This document shows, piece after piece, positions 7,281-16,510 of a stretch of DNA of 41,573 nucleotides (position 1 is its first letter; each line of letters begins with the position of its first letter). Source of the DNA: an uncultured Clostridia bacterium (GTDB taxonomy: Bacteria > Bacillota > Clostridia > Christensenellales > CAG-138). The notes beneath the pieces are model-generated. The model was not told where the DNA came from, did not search any database, and saw nothing but the letters and a program-made list of their open reading frames with translations. Where the stretch lies: assembly GCA_947166925.1 (NCBI GenBank), contig CAMVGD010000001.1:1-41573 (forward strand), given 5' to 3'. The position numbers were made by a program, and so were the translations under genes.

Positions 7281-8606
7281 ATGAATCGTTTTGAAAAGCA
7301 GATCACGGGTATTTTTCCATCTACAGTTGGGAATATGTGCTTTCTTGCTGATGGGTTTAGCTTCACGATAATAGATAATCAAATAGAACCTTTAAGACGT
7401 GTTGAGATAGAACCTCAGGATTCGTTTTTGCGCGGAAAGACAAGAGATGGGCACGATATAGGAGTGTATATTGGAAATCATAAAGCAGAGGTTTACGGAG
7501 TATATCGGTGTGAAACAGGAGCTTATGTTGTATCAATAAACAATATGGATAAAACCGATATTAGTGTTTATTATGGGATTGAATTTGTAGGTGGTACACT
7601 TAATAAGCTATATAGACCATATTTTAAAAACTTTGGAGTTGATGAACAGGAAGATGAAAAAATAGAGTTTTCTATAATAGTACACGATATTACTATTCAA
7701 ATTGAAATAGGCTACTCTATCATTTTCGATAGGCAAAAAGAAGAACATACGAATGAGGAAGCTGTTTATTGCAGAATGACATTTCCTAGTGCTCAAAACC
7801 TAGGAAGCTTCTTTCAACATTACAACGCTCTAAAAGATTTAATATCCTTTATGGTGTATCGACAAAATGTGGGCTTTGATGACATTTATCTGTTATCGCA
7901 ACCAAAGAAGATTAACGGCATCGAATACCAAAATCATCTGGCTGCAATGTTTATTTATTATGATAATCCTCTTACAGAGAAGGATAGTTTTACTTGTATT
8001 CATTTTGATGAAATCAAGCCTTCTTTAGCATCCTTTTTAACGTTATTGTATAACAATGAAGAACGGAAACCTATTTATTCTTCGGGTTATATTCCACAAG
8101 ATGATCATGATGCGTTTAGAATGACAAATTCAAAAGTTAGGGAAATCTGTTCTGCAATAGAATGCGAACTATCACACACGAAAGTGGGAGATGATGAAGT
8201 TGATTCTAATCTACAAAATCTGATTAATAGTGTTAAGACTCTGATCAAGAACCATCAAACAGGGCAACAGAAACTACCGGATAAGGTTTACAGTAACATA
8301 TTTGGTAGTATGAATTATTGGGATATACCTGCTAGCGATAGAATTTTTGCTTTGTATCAAAAACATGAGCAAAACGTAGTGAAACTTAGGCCGGTACATT
8401 TTCCAATGACAAAAGAATCGGTAGCAGCTTTCGTAAAGTATAGAAATGATATAACACATGGTAGATACAGGACACTTGAAAAAGAGATTGCATATGTCGG
8501 ATTTGCTCTTATTTGTTTAATATACTGTTGCGTGCTTGAAAGAATCGGATTGGATTCTCAAATGATTAATAAGATCACAAATATACCAGGGTTACTAAAG
8601 CGTTAA
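7281..8606 (+). CDS. ApeA-like HEPN-domain anti-phage protein
   Basis: The 441-aa product has a long beta-rich N-terminal region (about 1-230) and a helical C-terminal region with the HEPN ribonuclease motif R-x4-H, seen as RNDITH at about 388-393 and followed by GRYR. This layout and size match ApeA-type abortive infection proteins, in which a HEPN RNase domain is thought to attack host RNA on infection. The ATG at 7281 is preceded by GGAGGA with about 8 bases spacing; the longer frame starting at a TTG at 7254 lacks a site. The gene is strongly AT-rich compared with hsdM and hsdR, a sign of separate origin. A second protein of the same plan lies at 33246. The assignment rests on architecture, not alignment. 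Confidence 0.72.
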   Translation: MNRFEKQITGIFPSTVGNMCFLADGFSFTIIDNQIEPLRRVEIEPQDSFLRGKTRDGHDIGVYIGNHKAEVYGVYRCETGAYVVSINNMDKTDISVYYGIEFVGGTLNKLYRPYFKNFGVDEQEDEKIEFSIIVHDITIQIEIGYSIIFDRQKEEHTNEEAVYCRMTFPSAQNLGSFFQHYNALKDLISFMVYRQNVGFDDIYLLSQPKKINGIEYQNHLAAMFIYYDNPLTEKDSFTCIHFDEIKPSLASFLTLLYNNEERKPIYSSGYIPQDDHDAFRMTNSKVREICSAIECELSHTKVGDDEVDSNLQNLINSVKTLIKNHQTGQQKLPDKVYSNIFGSMNYWDIPASDRIFALYQKHEQNVVKLRPVHFPMTKESVAAFVKYRNDITHGRYRTLEKEIAYVGFALICLIYCCVLERIGLDSQMINKITNIPGLLKR

Positions 8607-8639
8607 GAGATATGATATAACAAAAATCGGGAGGCATTT

Positions 8640-9455
8640 ATGAACGAAAAAGAAACAGGATTAGAGCTTATAAAAGATGCGGTAAAAGGAGTAGCAGATG
8701 ATGCGTATCAGGATGTTGTTCATCCTGTGGCAAAACCTACGGGGCAACTGGTAGGTCTGGTGCCGCGCACTATAAAAGCAGCGCTCGCACCTTTAGAAAA
8801 GTGGATATTGCATAGGGAATATAGCGTTGAAGAAACAAAAAAACTATTAGAAGAAAAGCTGAAAGATGTTCCGGCGGAACAAATCGTAACACCGGAAGCT
8901 TACGTGGCGGTGCCTGCTATGCAAAACATTAGTTACTGCATGGACAATGATGAACTTAGAAATTTGTATGCAAATTTATTGGCAAAATCAATGACAGAGG
9001 TCAATAAGTCTAACGTTCATCCAAGCTATGTTGACATAATCAAGCAATTAACACCGGATGAAGCAAAGCTTTTGCGCTATATTGCAACGAATTTCTATAG
9101 TGCACCTCTTGCAACGCTTTCGCTTAGAAGGGAAAATAGTCAAGGACATTATATTACGTTATATCAACATTACTCTGACGCGGGAGAAAAGGCAAACTGT
9201 GAAAAACCGTTTAATATACAAGCCATGTTTGATAATCTTGTTAGGCTTGGCTTATTAGAATTCAGTCCAAAAGGAACATACTTAACAAACAAGGAACTAT
9301 ATAACCCTTTGAAAAATCATCCGAACATTGTTATGTTAAAAGCCAGAATCATGGCAAGGATTAAAGACGACTACAACATTATTAAAGATGAAGAAGGATA
9401 TGTAAGCTTGACGGAATTCGGAAAACAGTTTTGTAAAATCTGTGTTTTAGACTGA
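8640..9455 (+). CDS. Abi-alpha (DUF4393) family protein
   Basis: The 271-aa protein has the recognisable DUF4393/Abi-alpha pattern. The N-terminal region contains VHPVAKPTGQLVGLVPRTIK, a hydrophobic amphipathic segment near residues 30-60. The middle contains ELRNLYANLLAKSM and VHPSYVDIIKQLTPDEAKLL. The C-terminal part ends in a likely winged-helix (GYVSLTEFGKQFCKIC). Family members are linked to abortive infection, but their biochemical activity is not settled. The ATG follows GGGAGG. It is AT-rich and sits 33 bases after the ApeA-like gene and 27 bases before hsdR, so it is part of the cargo block between hsdS and hsdR. Confidence 0.85.
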   Translation: MNEKETGLELIKDAVKGVADDAYQDVVHPVAKPTGQLVGLVPRTIKAALAPLEKWILHREYSVEETKKLLEEKLKDVPAEQIVTPEAYVAVPAMQNISYCMDNDELRNLYANLLAKSMTEVNKSNVHPSYVDIIKQLTPDEAKLLRYIATNFYSAPLATLSLRRENSQGHYITLYQHYSDAGEKANCEKPFNIQAMFDNLVRLGLLEFSPKGTYLTNKELYNPLKNHPNIVMLKARIMARIKDDYNIIKDEEGYVSLTEFGKQFCKICVLD

Positions 9456-9482
9456 TTATTTATTTAAATGAAGGAGGTCATC

Positions 9483-12400
9483 ATGACCAACTTTGATTTC
9501 TTACAGAACGATCCGCAGTTTGCGGGATTTGCGGAGACGGCAATCAGCGCGGAGAAGCTGTACGCCGTCGACGCCGTTGCATGCGCGATCGGCTGCCGCC
9601 GGGCGATGGAGTTTGCCGTCAAGTGGATGTATTCGGTGGACGCGGCGCTTAGTGCGCCGTATCAGGACACGCTGAATGCTTTGATGAGCACCGAGGATTT
9701 CCGCAGCGTGGTCGACCGCGATCTTTACACGCGCATGGACTATATCCGGCGCGTCGCGAACACCGCTGCGCATTCGGGCAAAAAGATCACGCGGGAGCAG
9801 GCGGCGCTTGCGCTTGAGAACCTCTTTTGGTTCATGGACTTCGTTGCGTGCTGCTATGCAGAGCATTACGAGCCGCGGGAGTTCGATCCGTCTTTGCTGA
9901 CGCAGGAAGATCCTTCGGCTGCGCCTCAGGATGACACAAAGGAAGCGGAACAGAAGCTTTCGGCGTTGCTTGCGGAAAACGCCGCGCTGAAAGCGGAGCT
10001 GACCGCGCGCAGAGAGGAGCAGCAGCAAAGCTATGTGCCGAAGCCGCTGGAGCTTTCGGAATACAAGACGCGCAAGCTGTATATCGACGCGATGCTCACC
10101 GATGCGGGCTGGAAAGAGGGCAAGGACTGGCAGAACGAGGTCGAGCTTTTCGGCATGCCGAACAAGAGCGAGGTGGGCTATGCGGACTATGTGCTCTACG
10201 GCGACGACGGCAGGCCTTTGGCGGTGATCGAAGCGAAGCGCACCTGTGTGGACGTATCGAAGGGGCGGCAGCAGGCAAAGCTGTACGCCGACATCCTTGA
10301 ACAGAAATACCACCGCCGTCCGGTGATCTTCCTCACAAACGGCTTTGACACGCGCATTCAGGACAATCTGTATCCCGAGCGCAGGTGCGCCGCGATCTGG
10401 TCGAAGCGCGATCTTGAAAAGCTGTTCAATCTGCAGACGATGCGCACGAGCTTAAAGAATGTGCTCGTGAACCGCGACATTGCGGGGCGCTACTATCAGG
10501 AAGGCGCGATCAAGGCGGTATGCGACGCGTTCGGAACGAAGAACCGGCGCAAAGCGCTGCTCGTCATGGCGACCGGTTCCGGCAAGACGCGCACGGTGAT
10601 CGCGCTGTGCGACGTGCTTCTGCAGCACGGTTGGGTGAAGAATATCCTGTTCCTTGCCGACCGCAATTCTCTGGTGACGCAGGCGAAGCGCAATTTTGTG
10701 AACCTGCTGCCCGATCTTTCCGTGACAAACCTGTGCGAAGAGAAGGACAATTATACCGCGCACTGCGCCTTTTCGACCTATCAGACGATGATGAACGTGA
10801 TCGACGCGGTCGAGGATGAGCAGGGCAAGCTGTTTACCTGCGGGCATTTTGATCTGGTCATCTGCGACGAGGCGCACCGTTCGATCTACAACAAGTATCG
10901 CGATATCTTCAACTATTTCGACGCGCCTCTGGTGGGTCTGACCGCGACGCCGAAGGACGAGATTGACAAGAACACATACGAGATCTTCGACCTCGAAAAC
11001 GGCGTCCCGACCTACGGCTACGAGCTTGCGCAGGCGGTCAAAGACGGGTATCTTGTGGATTTCATTTCGGTCGAAACGACGCTGAAATTCATTCAGCAGG
11101 GCATCGTGTACGACGATCTGTCCGACGAGGACAAGGCGGCGTATGAGGACACGTTTGTCGATGAAAACGGCGAGCTGCCGGAGCGGATCGCGTCGTCGGC
11201 GCTGAACGAGTGGATCTTCAACGAGGACACGATCAAAGAGGTGCTGCATGTGCTGATGACCGAGGGGCTGAAGATTGACTACGGCAACAAAATCGGCAAG
11301 ACGATCATCTTTGCCAAGAGCCACGCGCACGCGGAGAAGGTTCTGGAGATCTTCAACCACGAATATCCGCAGCTTTCCGGCTACGCAAAGGTGATCGACA
11401 ACTACATGACCTACGCGCAGAGCGCGATTGACGAGTTTTCCGATCCGAAGAAGCTGCCGCAGATCGCAATTTCGGTGGATATGCTCGACACCGGCATCGA
11501 CGTGCCGGAGGTGCTGAATCTCGTCTTTTTCAAGAAGGTCATGAGCAAGGCGAAGTTCTGGCAGATGATCGGGCGCGGGACGCGGCTTTGTCCGGGGCTT
11601 CTGGACGGCGCGGACAAGCAGAAGTTCTATATATTTGATTTTTGCGGCAACTTTGAGTTCTTCCGCATGAACAAAGGAAGACCGACCGCAAATATGATCG
11701 CGCTGCAGGGAGCGATCTTCCATCTGAAAGCGCAGATTGCTTATAAACTGCAGGATATCGCCTATCAGACGCCGGAGCTGATCGCATTCCGCAAGACGCT
11801 GGTGGACGACATGGTGAAAAAGGTGCGTGAATTGAACCGCGAGAACTTTGCGGTCAAACAGCATCTGAAATATGTGGAACTGTATTCCGATCCGGAAAAC
11901 TATAAAGCGCTGACGTATGAGAACACGCTTGTGATCGGGCAGGAGCTTGCGCCGCTGATCATGCCGGAGGAGGATGACGCGAAGGCGCTGCGCTTCGACG
12001 CGCTGCTGTACGGGATCGAGCTTGCATACCTAGCAGGAAAGAAGTACGGCAAGGCGAGAAGCGATCTAATGAAGAAGGTCAGCGCAATTGCCAACGTCGC
12101 CAATATTCCGGAGATCATGGCGCAGTCGGAGCTGATCAACAAGATCCTGCATACCGATTACGTGGAGAACGCAGGCATCAATGAATTTGAGAATATTCGT
12201 GAAAATCTGCGTGATCTGATCAAGTATATCCCGGTTGCCAAGATTCGATACGATACGAATTTCGACGACGAGATTCTTTCGATCGAATGGAAGGAGTCGG
12301 AGCTCGAGAACGACGATCTGAAGAACTACAAGGCAAAGGCGGAATTCTATGTGCGGCAGCACCGCGATCATGTCGTAATCGCAAAGCTTCGCAGCAATGT

Positions 12401-12779
12401 GCCGCTGACCGCAATCGATGTGCAGGCGCTCGAACAGATCCTTTGGAGCGAAGTCGGAACGAAAGCCGAATATGAGGCGGAGTACGGAAAGAAACCGCTC
12501 GGCGAATTTGTGCGCGAGATCGTCGGTATGGACATGAATGCGGCGAAGGAGGCGTTTGCGGCGTATCTGAACGACGCGAATCTCGACAGTCGACAGATCT
12601 ACTTTGTGAACCAGATCGTGGAATACATCGTCCACAACGGCATCATGAAGGATCTGTCCGTGCTGCAGGAGCCGCCGTTTACGGATCAAGGCAGTATTGT
12701 CGATATCTTTACCGATCTCACGGTCTGGCAGGGCATTCGCAAAGCGATCGAACGGGTGAATTCCAACGCCGTGGCGTGA
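9483..12779 (+). CDS. hsdR: type I restriction enzyme endonuclease/translocase subunit R
   Basis: The 1098-aa subunit R cuts unmethylated DNA after ATP-driven translocation. An N-terminal DUF4145-like helical domain (1-130) contains ANTAAHS, a HEPN-like signature. A Glu/Ala coiled segment (about 155-182) leads to the nuclease core, with D235 and E250-A-K252 (VIEAKR). The SF2 motor follows: Walker A GSGKT at 365-369, DEAH at 462-465, GLTATP, and a motif VI QMIGRGTRL. AAGGAGGT precedes the ATG at 9483. GC content rises sharply again here, matching hsdM and contrasting with the cargo, which supports the view that the cargo was inserted into an older hsd operon. Confidence 0.95.
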   Translation: MTNFDFLQNDPQFAGFAETAISAEKLYAVDAVACAIGCRRAMEFAVKWMYSVDAALSAPYQDTLNALMSTEDFRSVVDRDLYTRMDYIRRVANTAAHSGKKITREQAALALENLFWFMDFVACCYAEHYEPREFDPSLLTQEDPSAAPQDDTKEAEQKLSALLAENAALKAELTARREEQQQSYVPKPLELSEYKTRKLYIDAMLTDAGWKEGKDWQNEVELFGMPNKSEVGYADYVLYGDDGRPLAVIEAKRTCVDVSKGRQQAKLYADILEQKYHRRPVIFLTNGFDTRIQDNLYPERRCAAIWSKRDLEKLFNLQTMRTSLKNVLVNRDIAGRYYQEGAIKAVCDAFGTKNRRKALLVMATGSGKTRTVIALCDVLLQHGWVKNILFLADRNSLVTQAKRNFVNLLPDLSVTNLCEEKDNYTAHCAFSTYQTMMNVIDAVEDEQGKLFTCGHFDLVICDEAHRSIYNKYRDIFNYFDAPLVGLTATPKDEIDKNTYEIFDLENGVPTYGYELAQAVKDGYLVDFISVETTLKFIQQGIVYDDLSDEDKAAYEDTFVDENGELPERIASSALNEWIFNEDTIKEVLHVLMTEGLKIDYGNKIGKTIIFAKSHAHAEKVLEIFNHEYPQLSGYAKVIDNYMTYAQSAIDEFSDPKKLPQIAISVDMLDTGIDVPEVLNLVFFKKVMSKAKFWQMIGRGTRLCPGLLDGADKQKFYIFDFCGNFEFFRMNKGRPTANMIALQGAIFHLKAQIAYKLQDIAYQTPELIAFRKTLVDDMVKKVRELNRENFAVKQHLKYVELYSDPENYKALTYENTLVIGQELAPLIMPEEDDAKALRFDALLYGIELAYLAGKKYGKARSDLMKKVSAIANVANIPEIMAQSELINKILHTDYVENAGINEFENIRENLRDLIKYIPVAKIRYDTNFDDEILSIEWKESELENDDLKNYKAKAEFYVRQHRDHVVIAKLRSNVPLTAIDVQALEQILWSEVGTKAEYEAEYGKKPLGEFVREIVGMDMNAAKEAFAAYLNDANLDSRQIYFVNQIVEYIVHNGIMKDLSVLQEPPFTDQGSIVDIFTDLTVWQGIRKAIERVNSNAVA

Positions 12780-12792
12780 TAAGTACATTACT

Positions 12793-12828
12793 GCAAAGCG
12801 CAGTCCGGAATGACCGGGCTGCGCTTGC
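12793..12828. terminator. bidirectional hairpin between hsdR and YunG-like gene
   Basis: GCAAAGCGCAG and CTGCGCTTGC form a long stem with an extra CCGG/CCGG segment around AATGA. It lies between two converging genes (hsdR stop at 12779 and the minus-strand stop at 12840). The T-run is poor, so termination strength is uncertain. Confidence 0.6.
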
Positions 12829-12839
12829 ATTATATCGGA

Positions 12840-13334
12840 TTATTGGTCTCGGTCGTTTTCGTCATTCGCCAACGTGAGGAAGGCAGGGCGGTATTCTTCA
12901 AGGAGGCGCTTTGCGACGAGGTCGATCTGTTCGTCGTCGGACAGAACGCGCTGCTTCAAAAGCTCGTAGCGCAGGCGCTTTTCCTCTTTCGCAAAGTGTG
13001 TTTCGCGGGATTGTTCGGGGCAGTCGGTATAGTTCAAGGGGATACCTTGAAATTGCTCGCTCGTGAGATCGAATACACAGTCGCCGACCGCGTTGAAGCA
13101 ATGATAATTGCCGTCCGGGAGCGGCACGCCGAGCACCTTCCCGCCGTAAATATCCTGCATCAGAAATGCCGTGATCGAGCATTGCCCGAGCGTCGGGTTC
13201 TTCGGACTCCAATCGGCCCGCATGCGCGGCGCACAGGTCTCCGCCGACCAGATCTTTTTCAGCCGGTCATAGTAATCCCGCGGCGTCAGCCCATTCGCGT
13301 CGCGGATCGTCGCCGTTTCCCAACCGTAAAACAT
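12840..13334 (-). CDS. YunG-like protein
   Basis: The 164-aa protein contains a WSPKNPTLGQCSITAFLMQD-type stretch with a conserved Cys, then GNYHCFNAVGD and FDLTSEQF. This is the pattern of YunG-like small proteins with a likely papain/transglutaminase-like Cys-His-Asp order; enzymatic activity is not established. The start at 13334 is preceded by GGGAGGAAG with good spacing; a longer frame reaches 13406 but skips that site. It converges on hsdR and appears monocistronic. A helical, acidic C-terminus follows the core. Confidence 0.75.
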   Translation of the reverse strand: MFYGWETATIRDANGLTPRDYYDRLKKIWSAETCAPRMRADWSPKNPTLGQCSITAFLMQDIYGGKVLGVPLPDGNYHCFNAVGDCVFDLTSEQFQGIPLNYTDCPEQSRETHFAKEEKRLRYELLKQRVLSDDEQIDLVAKRLLEEYRPAFLTLANDENDRDQ

Positions 13335-13430
13335 TTGCTTCCTCCCATATGAGCTGCATTCATTGTACCACATTCGTTCCGTTTGGGAAATGAAGACTTC
13401 TCGCAATAGCTATTATCTATCCAAAACACC

Positions 13431-13459
13431 GTGACAGCATATGCGTTATGTGCTACAAT
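13431..13459 (+). promoter_or_regulatory. promoter of the WYL regulator
   Basis: GTGACA at 13431-13436 and TACAAT at 13454-13459 are separated by 17 bases, about 68 bases before the WYL gene start. Confidence 0.6.
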
Positions 13460-13526
13460 ACTGTTGAACCCATACCGTATTTGGGAACGGTCAGGAGAAT
13501 ATCGCTGCGCGATTGGAGGGACAGGC

Positions 13527-14513
13527 ATGGAACTTACTAAAATTCGTCTTTTGCGGATGCTTGAGATTTTTCGGGAAACGGATGAAGACCATCCGTATAC
13601 AGCGCACCAGTTGAAGGAAAAGCTGATGCTTTATGGAATAGAAGCCGAGCGAAAAGCAATTTTAAGGGACGTCGCCGCGCTGCAGGAGTGTGGGCATGAG
13701 ATTTTGCTGCACGCGGATAATAAGCGCGGGTATTATCTTGCTGCACGCGAGTTCGAAGACTGGGAGCTGAAAGTGCTGATGGACGCAGCCGTCGGCGCGA
13801 GTTTTCTGACCGAAGAAAACAGCAAAAAGCTTGCAGATAAGCTCTGCGCGTTGTCAAGTAAAGAAGGTCAGAAGACACTGAAAGGCGCAACGCCGATCCT
13901 GTCCGACGTGAAAAACGGAAGCCCGACGACAAAGAATGCGATCGATCTGATCCTGACGGCGATTCGCAGGAAAAGAATGATTTCTTTTCAATATCTGTAT
14001 ACCGATGAGAACATGGAAAAGAAGCTCAGCTACGACGGAATGCGGTATTCGGTCAGTCCATACGCGCTGATCTGGCGGCAGGATAAGTATTACCTGATCG
14101 GCAGCCACAAAAAGTATCAGACGCTGTCCTACTATCGGCTTGACCGAATCAGGAATGCGGACATCACCGAAGAGTCGACTTTGCCCAAAGAAGAGATCCT
14201 CGGCCAAAACGCGGACTGGAAGCTGCGGGATTATATCAACCGAAATCTGTTCAACTATTCCGGCGATGAGACCCGCGTCAAATTAGCCGTTGATCGCAAT
14301 ATGATGTGGGTCATCGAGGATGCATTCGGGGAACAATATGAGCTTCTTTCCCTGAACGAGACGAAGGCAATCGTGAACGTGACCGTAAGCGACGGCTGGG
14401 GTCTGAACAACTGGCTGCTTCAGCATGGAGACAGCATCCAGGTGTTGGAACCGCAGACAGTTCGAAATCAAGTAATCGCTTTGCTGAATCAGATTCAGAA
14501 ACGATACGAGTGA
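13527..14513 (+). CDS. HTH and WYL domain transcriptional regulator
   Basis: The 328-aa protein has an N-terminal DeoR-like winged helix (about 1-75, including YTAHQLKEKL and an ILRDVAALQ recognition-type helix). A WYL domain in the middle and C-terminal half includes KRMISFQYLY and ALIWRQDKYYLIG; here the W-Y-L motif reads D-K-Y-Y-L-I. A WCX-like C-terminal extension follows. WYL proteins sense nucleic acids or nucleotides and often control defence loci. GGAGGG precedes the ATG at 13527. It faces a PD-(D/E)XK nuclease gene across a shared terminator, and it may regulate that gene or the surrounding island. The target is not visible in the sequence. Confidence 0.88.
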   Translation: MELTKIRLLRMLEIFRETDEDHPYTAHQLKEKLMLYGIEAERKAILRDVAALQECGHEILLHADNKRGYYLAAREFEDWELKVLMDAAVGASFLTEENSKKLADKLCALSSKEGQKTLKGATPILSDVKNGSPTTKNAIDLILTAIRRKRMISFQYLYTDENMEKKLSYDGMRYSVSPYALIWRQDKYYLIGSHKKYQTLSYYRLDRIRNADITEESTLPKEEILGQNADWKLRDYINRNLFNYSGDETRVKLAVDRNMMWVIEDAFGEQYELLSLNETKAIVNVTVSDGWGLNNWLLQHGDSIQVLEPQTVRNQVIALLNQIQKRYE

Positions 14514-14520
14514 AATCCAC

Positions 14521-14546
14521 AAAAAACGCCCATTTCGGGCGCTTTT
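14521..14546. terminator. bidirectional terminator
   Basis: CGCCC at 14527-14531 pairs with GGGCG at 14537-14541 and has A6 on the left and T4 on the right. It serves both converging genes; on the minus strand it has a T6 run and is the stronger signal. Confidence 0.75.
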
Positions 14547-14558
14547 AACTCTACAATA

Positions 14559-15515
14559 TTATTTGCCGATCAGCAATTCTCCGCTGCGCATTATCGCTGC
14601 CAAATCGGAAAATAGCTTCACCGCATCAAAACATTTGTTCAAATCAGAAATTTGATCTTCAAAGCTTTTCTGATAACTGATCGGCGGAACTTCTATTCTA
14701 AGGGCAATGGATTCTCCTGTTTCAGCTGTCTGAACATTATGAAATCCATGCTTATTCAACCAATCACTGATGTGTTTTGCTTCCTGATAGTATTTTTTGG
14801 AATTTGGAAATGTGTAATCCACACAGTTGGCGGTCTCATTCATCTTATGATAGATATAGGATTTTCCAAATCTGGTTGCGAAGCGAGGCCAGTATCCATT
14901 GAAGTTCCTGCTCGTTCTTAAATCTAATTCCGGATAGTGTTCGTTCACATAATCGTGATACTTTTCAAAAAAAGCATGAGCTGTTTCATTGATTACTACC
15001 TCTGCTGCCTTTCTTGCCTGCCGGATCGCTTGCTCGATCTGTTGATGGCGAAACCAACTAATACTATCATCTTTACTCGCGAAGTATTCGCTGATGCTTT
15101 CGTATGAAACATAATGTGGATATTTCTGAGCTTCTTGGTTGCTTTCCAAGTATTTTTTGGGACATACGATAAATACTTCAAACGTATCGAATTGCTTTCC
15201 TCCCCGAATGATATATCTGTCATGTTGTTCCTGTTGAGCAGGAGCGTCGATCTTATCTTCAATTAGCAGCCCGATGCGTGTTGTCCCATTCGTGATAGTA
15301 ACAGTAATATCTGATTCTCCGTCCCGATCTTTCTTGGATAATTCCACTTGATCCACTTTGTATTCAGGAAAGGAAAGGCGAGAAACTTTATGGGTTTTAG
15401 CATCTCTTGCGTTATCCAGAAAAAACGTGAGAAACGCAGAATCCGTTGCAAATGCTTCCGCAAACAGAACATCCATGTCTCTTTCAGGTACTACATTGAA
15501 ATCACAGTTTACCAT
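14559..15515 (-). CDS. PD-(D/E)XK nuclease superfamily protein
   Basis: The 318-aa protein has a nuclease core with D69 in GESDITVTI, a following strand, and E86-D-K88 in LLIEDKI. Next comes APAQQEQHDRY, a conserved helix of the PD-(D/E)XK_4 group. The C-terminal half is a mixed alpha/beta region of unknown role. The start at 15515 has GGAGG 6 bases upstream; two earlier in-frame starts lack a site. It is AT-richer than its neighbours. It stands alone on the minus strand between a WYL regulator and a DUF1835-like gene, and a role as a solitary defence nuclease is plausible but inferred. Confidence 0.82.
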   Translation of the reverse strand: MVNCDFNVVPERDMDVLFAEAFATDSAFLTFFLDNARDAKTHKVSRLSFPEYKVDQVELSKKDRDGESDITVTITNGTTRIGLLIEDKIDAPAQQEQHDRYIIRGGKQFDTFEVFIVCPKKYLESNQEAQKYPHYVSYESISEYFASKDDSISWFRHQQIEQAIRQARKAAEVVINETAHAFFEKYHDYVNEHYPELDLRTSRNFNGYWPRFATRFGKSYIYHKMNETANCVDYTFPNSKKYYQEAKHISDWLNKHGFHNVQTAETGESIALRIEVPPISYQKSFEDQISDLNKCFDAVKLFSDLAAIMRSGELLIGK

Positions 15516-15602
15516 AGCAACCTCCAACATTTTCACTTGATAGATACATCATAAACGCAATAGAAACCCGTGTCAATCGCCCATAACGAACCCATCCCAA
15601 AT

Positions 15603-15631
15603 TTGACCATCTGACTGTGGTATATTATAAA
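15603..15631 (+). promoter_or_regulatory. promoter of the DUF1835-like gene
   Basis: TTGACC at 15603-15608, a 17-base spacer, then TATAAA at 15626-15631. The gene's GGAGGA ribosome site follows within 30 bases. Confidence 0.65.
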
Positions 15632-15670
15632 TATCAAGATAAGCTGCAGTTTTCAAAGGAGGAATCACCT

Positions 15671-16486
15671 ATGATCAACGTGACGTTCAGCGATACCAAC
15701 GCCGGTTGTTTGAAAATCATAACGGATCCGGATACCGGCGTTTCTTTCAAAAGCGCGGATATTCTCAGATTCAATTGGATGCTTGACATCGGCACTCTGC
15801 AGGAAGGAATCAACAGCAAATATCGCAAGAGTCTTCCGGGGAAAATGATTATGCGGGAAACGTTCTTTTGTCCCGATGAAGAAGGGATTCCCGGAATCGG
15901 CGCATTGAACACTCGCCATCTGAACCGCCTCAAAAAGCATCTGCAGAATAATGATCCAATCCGCGTTTGGTATGCCGATGATACAGAGTCACTGTGCGGG
16001 CTGTTCTTTCTTTGCACGCTGTTCAAGGAATATGACGCGCCGATCTATGCATTGGAGGCGCCGAGGGTAAGCACGCATTACGGCAAAATGTATTTCAGCA
16101 ACGGCTGGGGCTGCTTTAAACCAGAAGAGATGGAAGAATTGATCCCGCGGCAGCGTCTGATGGGTCGGCAGGAAATCTGTGCTTATGCAGAGCGCTGGGA
16201 AGAGCTTGTCAAAGAAAACGCGCTCTTACGCGTTTCCGTCAATGGTATCCCGATCAGCGTGGATGCGGACTTTTTTGATCGGTTCATAGAACAAAATCTC
16301 CCTGACAAAGCGGTCAAGGAGGCTGTGGTCATCGGCGACACATTGGGTAAGAGCATGATCAGAGCAAACGTATCCTATCTGGTTTGGCGTGTTCAATGCA
16401 TGATCGACGCCGGGAAGATTGTCGTATTAAAAACGCCGGATGATCAGCCGATGCACCGGACAATCAAAAGATGCAAAACCATATAA
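15671..16486 (+). CDS. DUF1835/DUF3658-like protein
   Basis: The 271-aa protein has an N-terminal region starting MINVTFSDTNAG, with FNWMLDIGTLQEGI and a central VWYADDTESLCGLFFLC, the layout of DUF1835. A C-terminal helical region with VWRVQCMIDAGKI resembles DUF3658. The function of these domains is not known to me. The ATG follows GGAGGAATCACCT. The neighbouring minus-strand SLOG gene converges on it with a 24-base gap. It has no visible link to the restriction genes. Confidence 0.75.
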   Translation: MINVTFSDTNAGCLKIITDPDTGVSFKSADILRFNWMLDIGTLQEGINSKYRKSLPGKMIMRETFFCPDEEGIPGIGALNTRHLNRLKKHLQNNDPIRVWYADDTESLCGLFFLCTLFKEYDAPIYALEAPRVSTHYGKMYFSNGWGCFKPEEMEELIPRQRLMGRQEICAYAERWEELVKENALLRVSVNGIPISVDADFFDRFIEQNLPDKAVKEAVVIGDTLGKSMIRANVSYLVWRVQCMIDAGKIVVLKTPDDQPMHRTIKRCKTI

Positions 16487-16510
16487 AGCAGAGACGATGA
16501 AGGCGGATGT

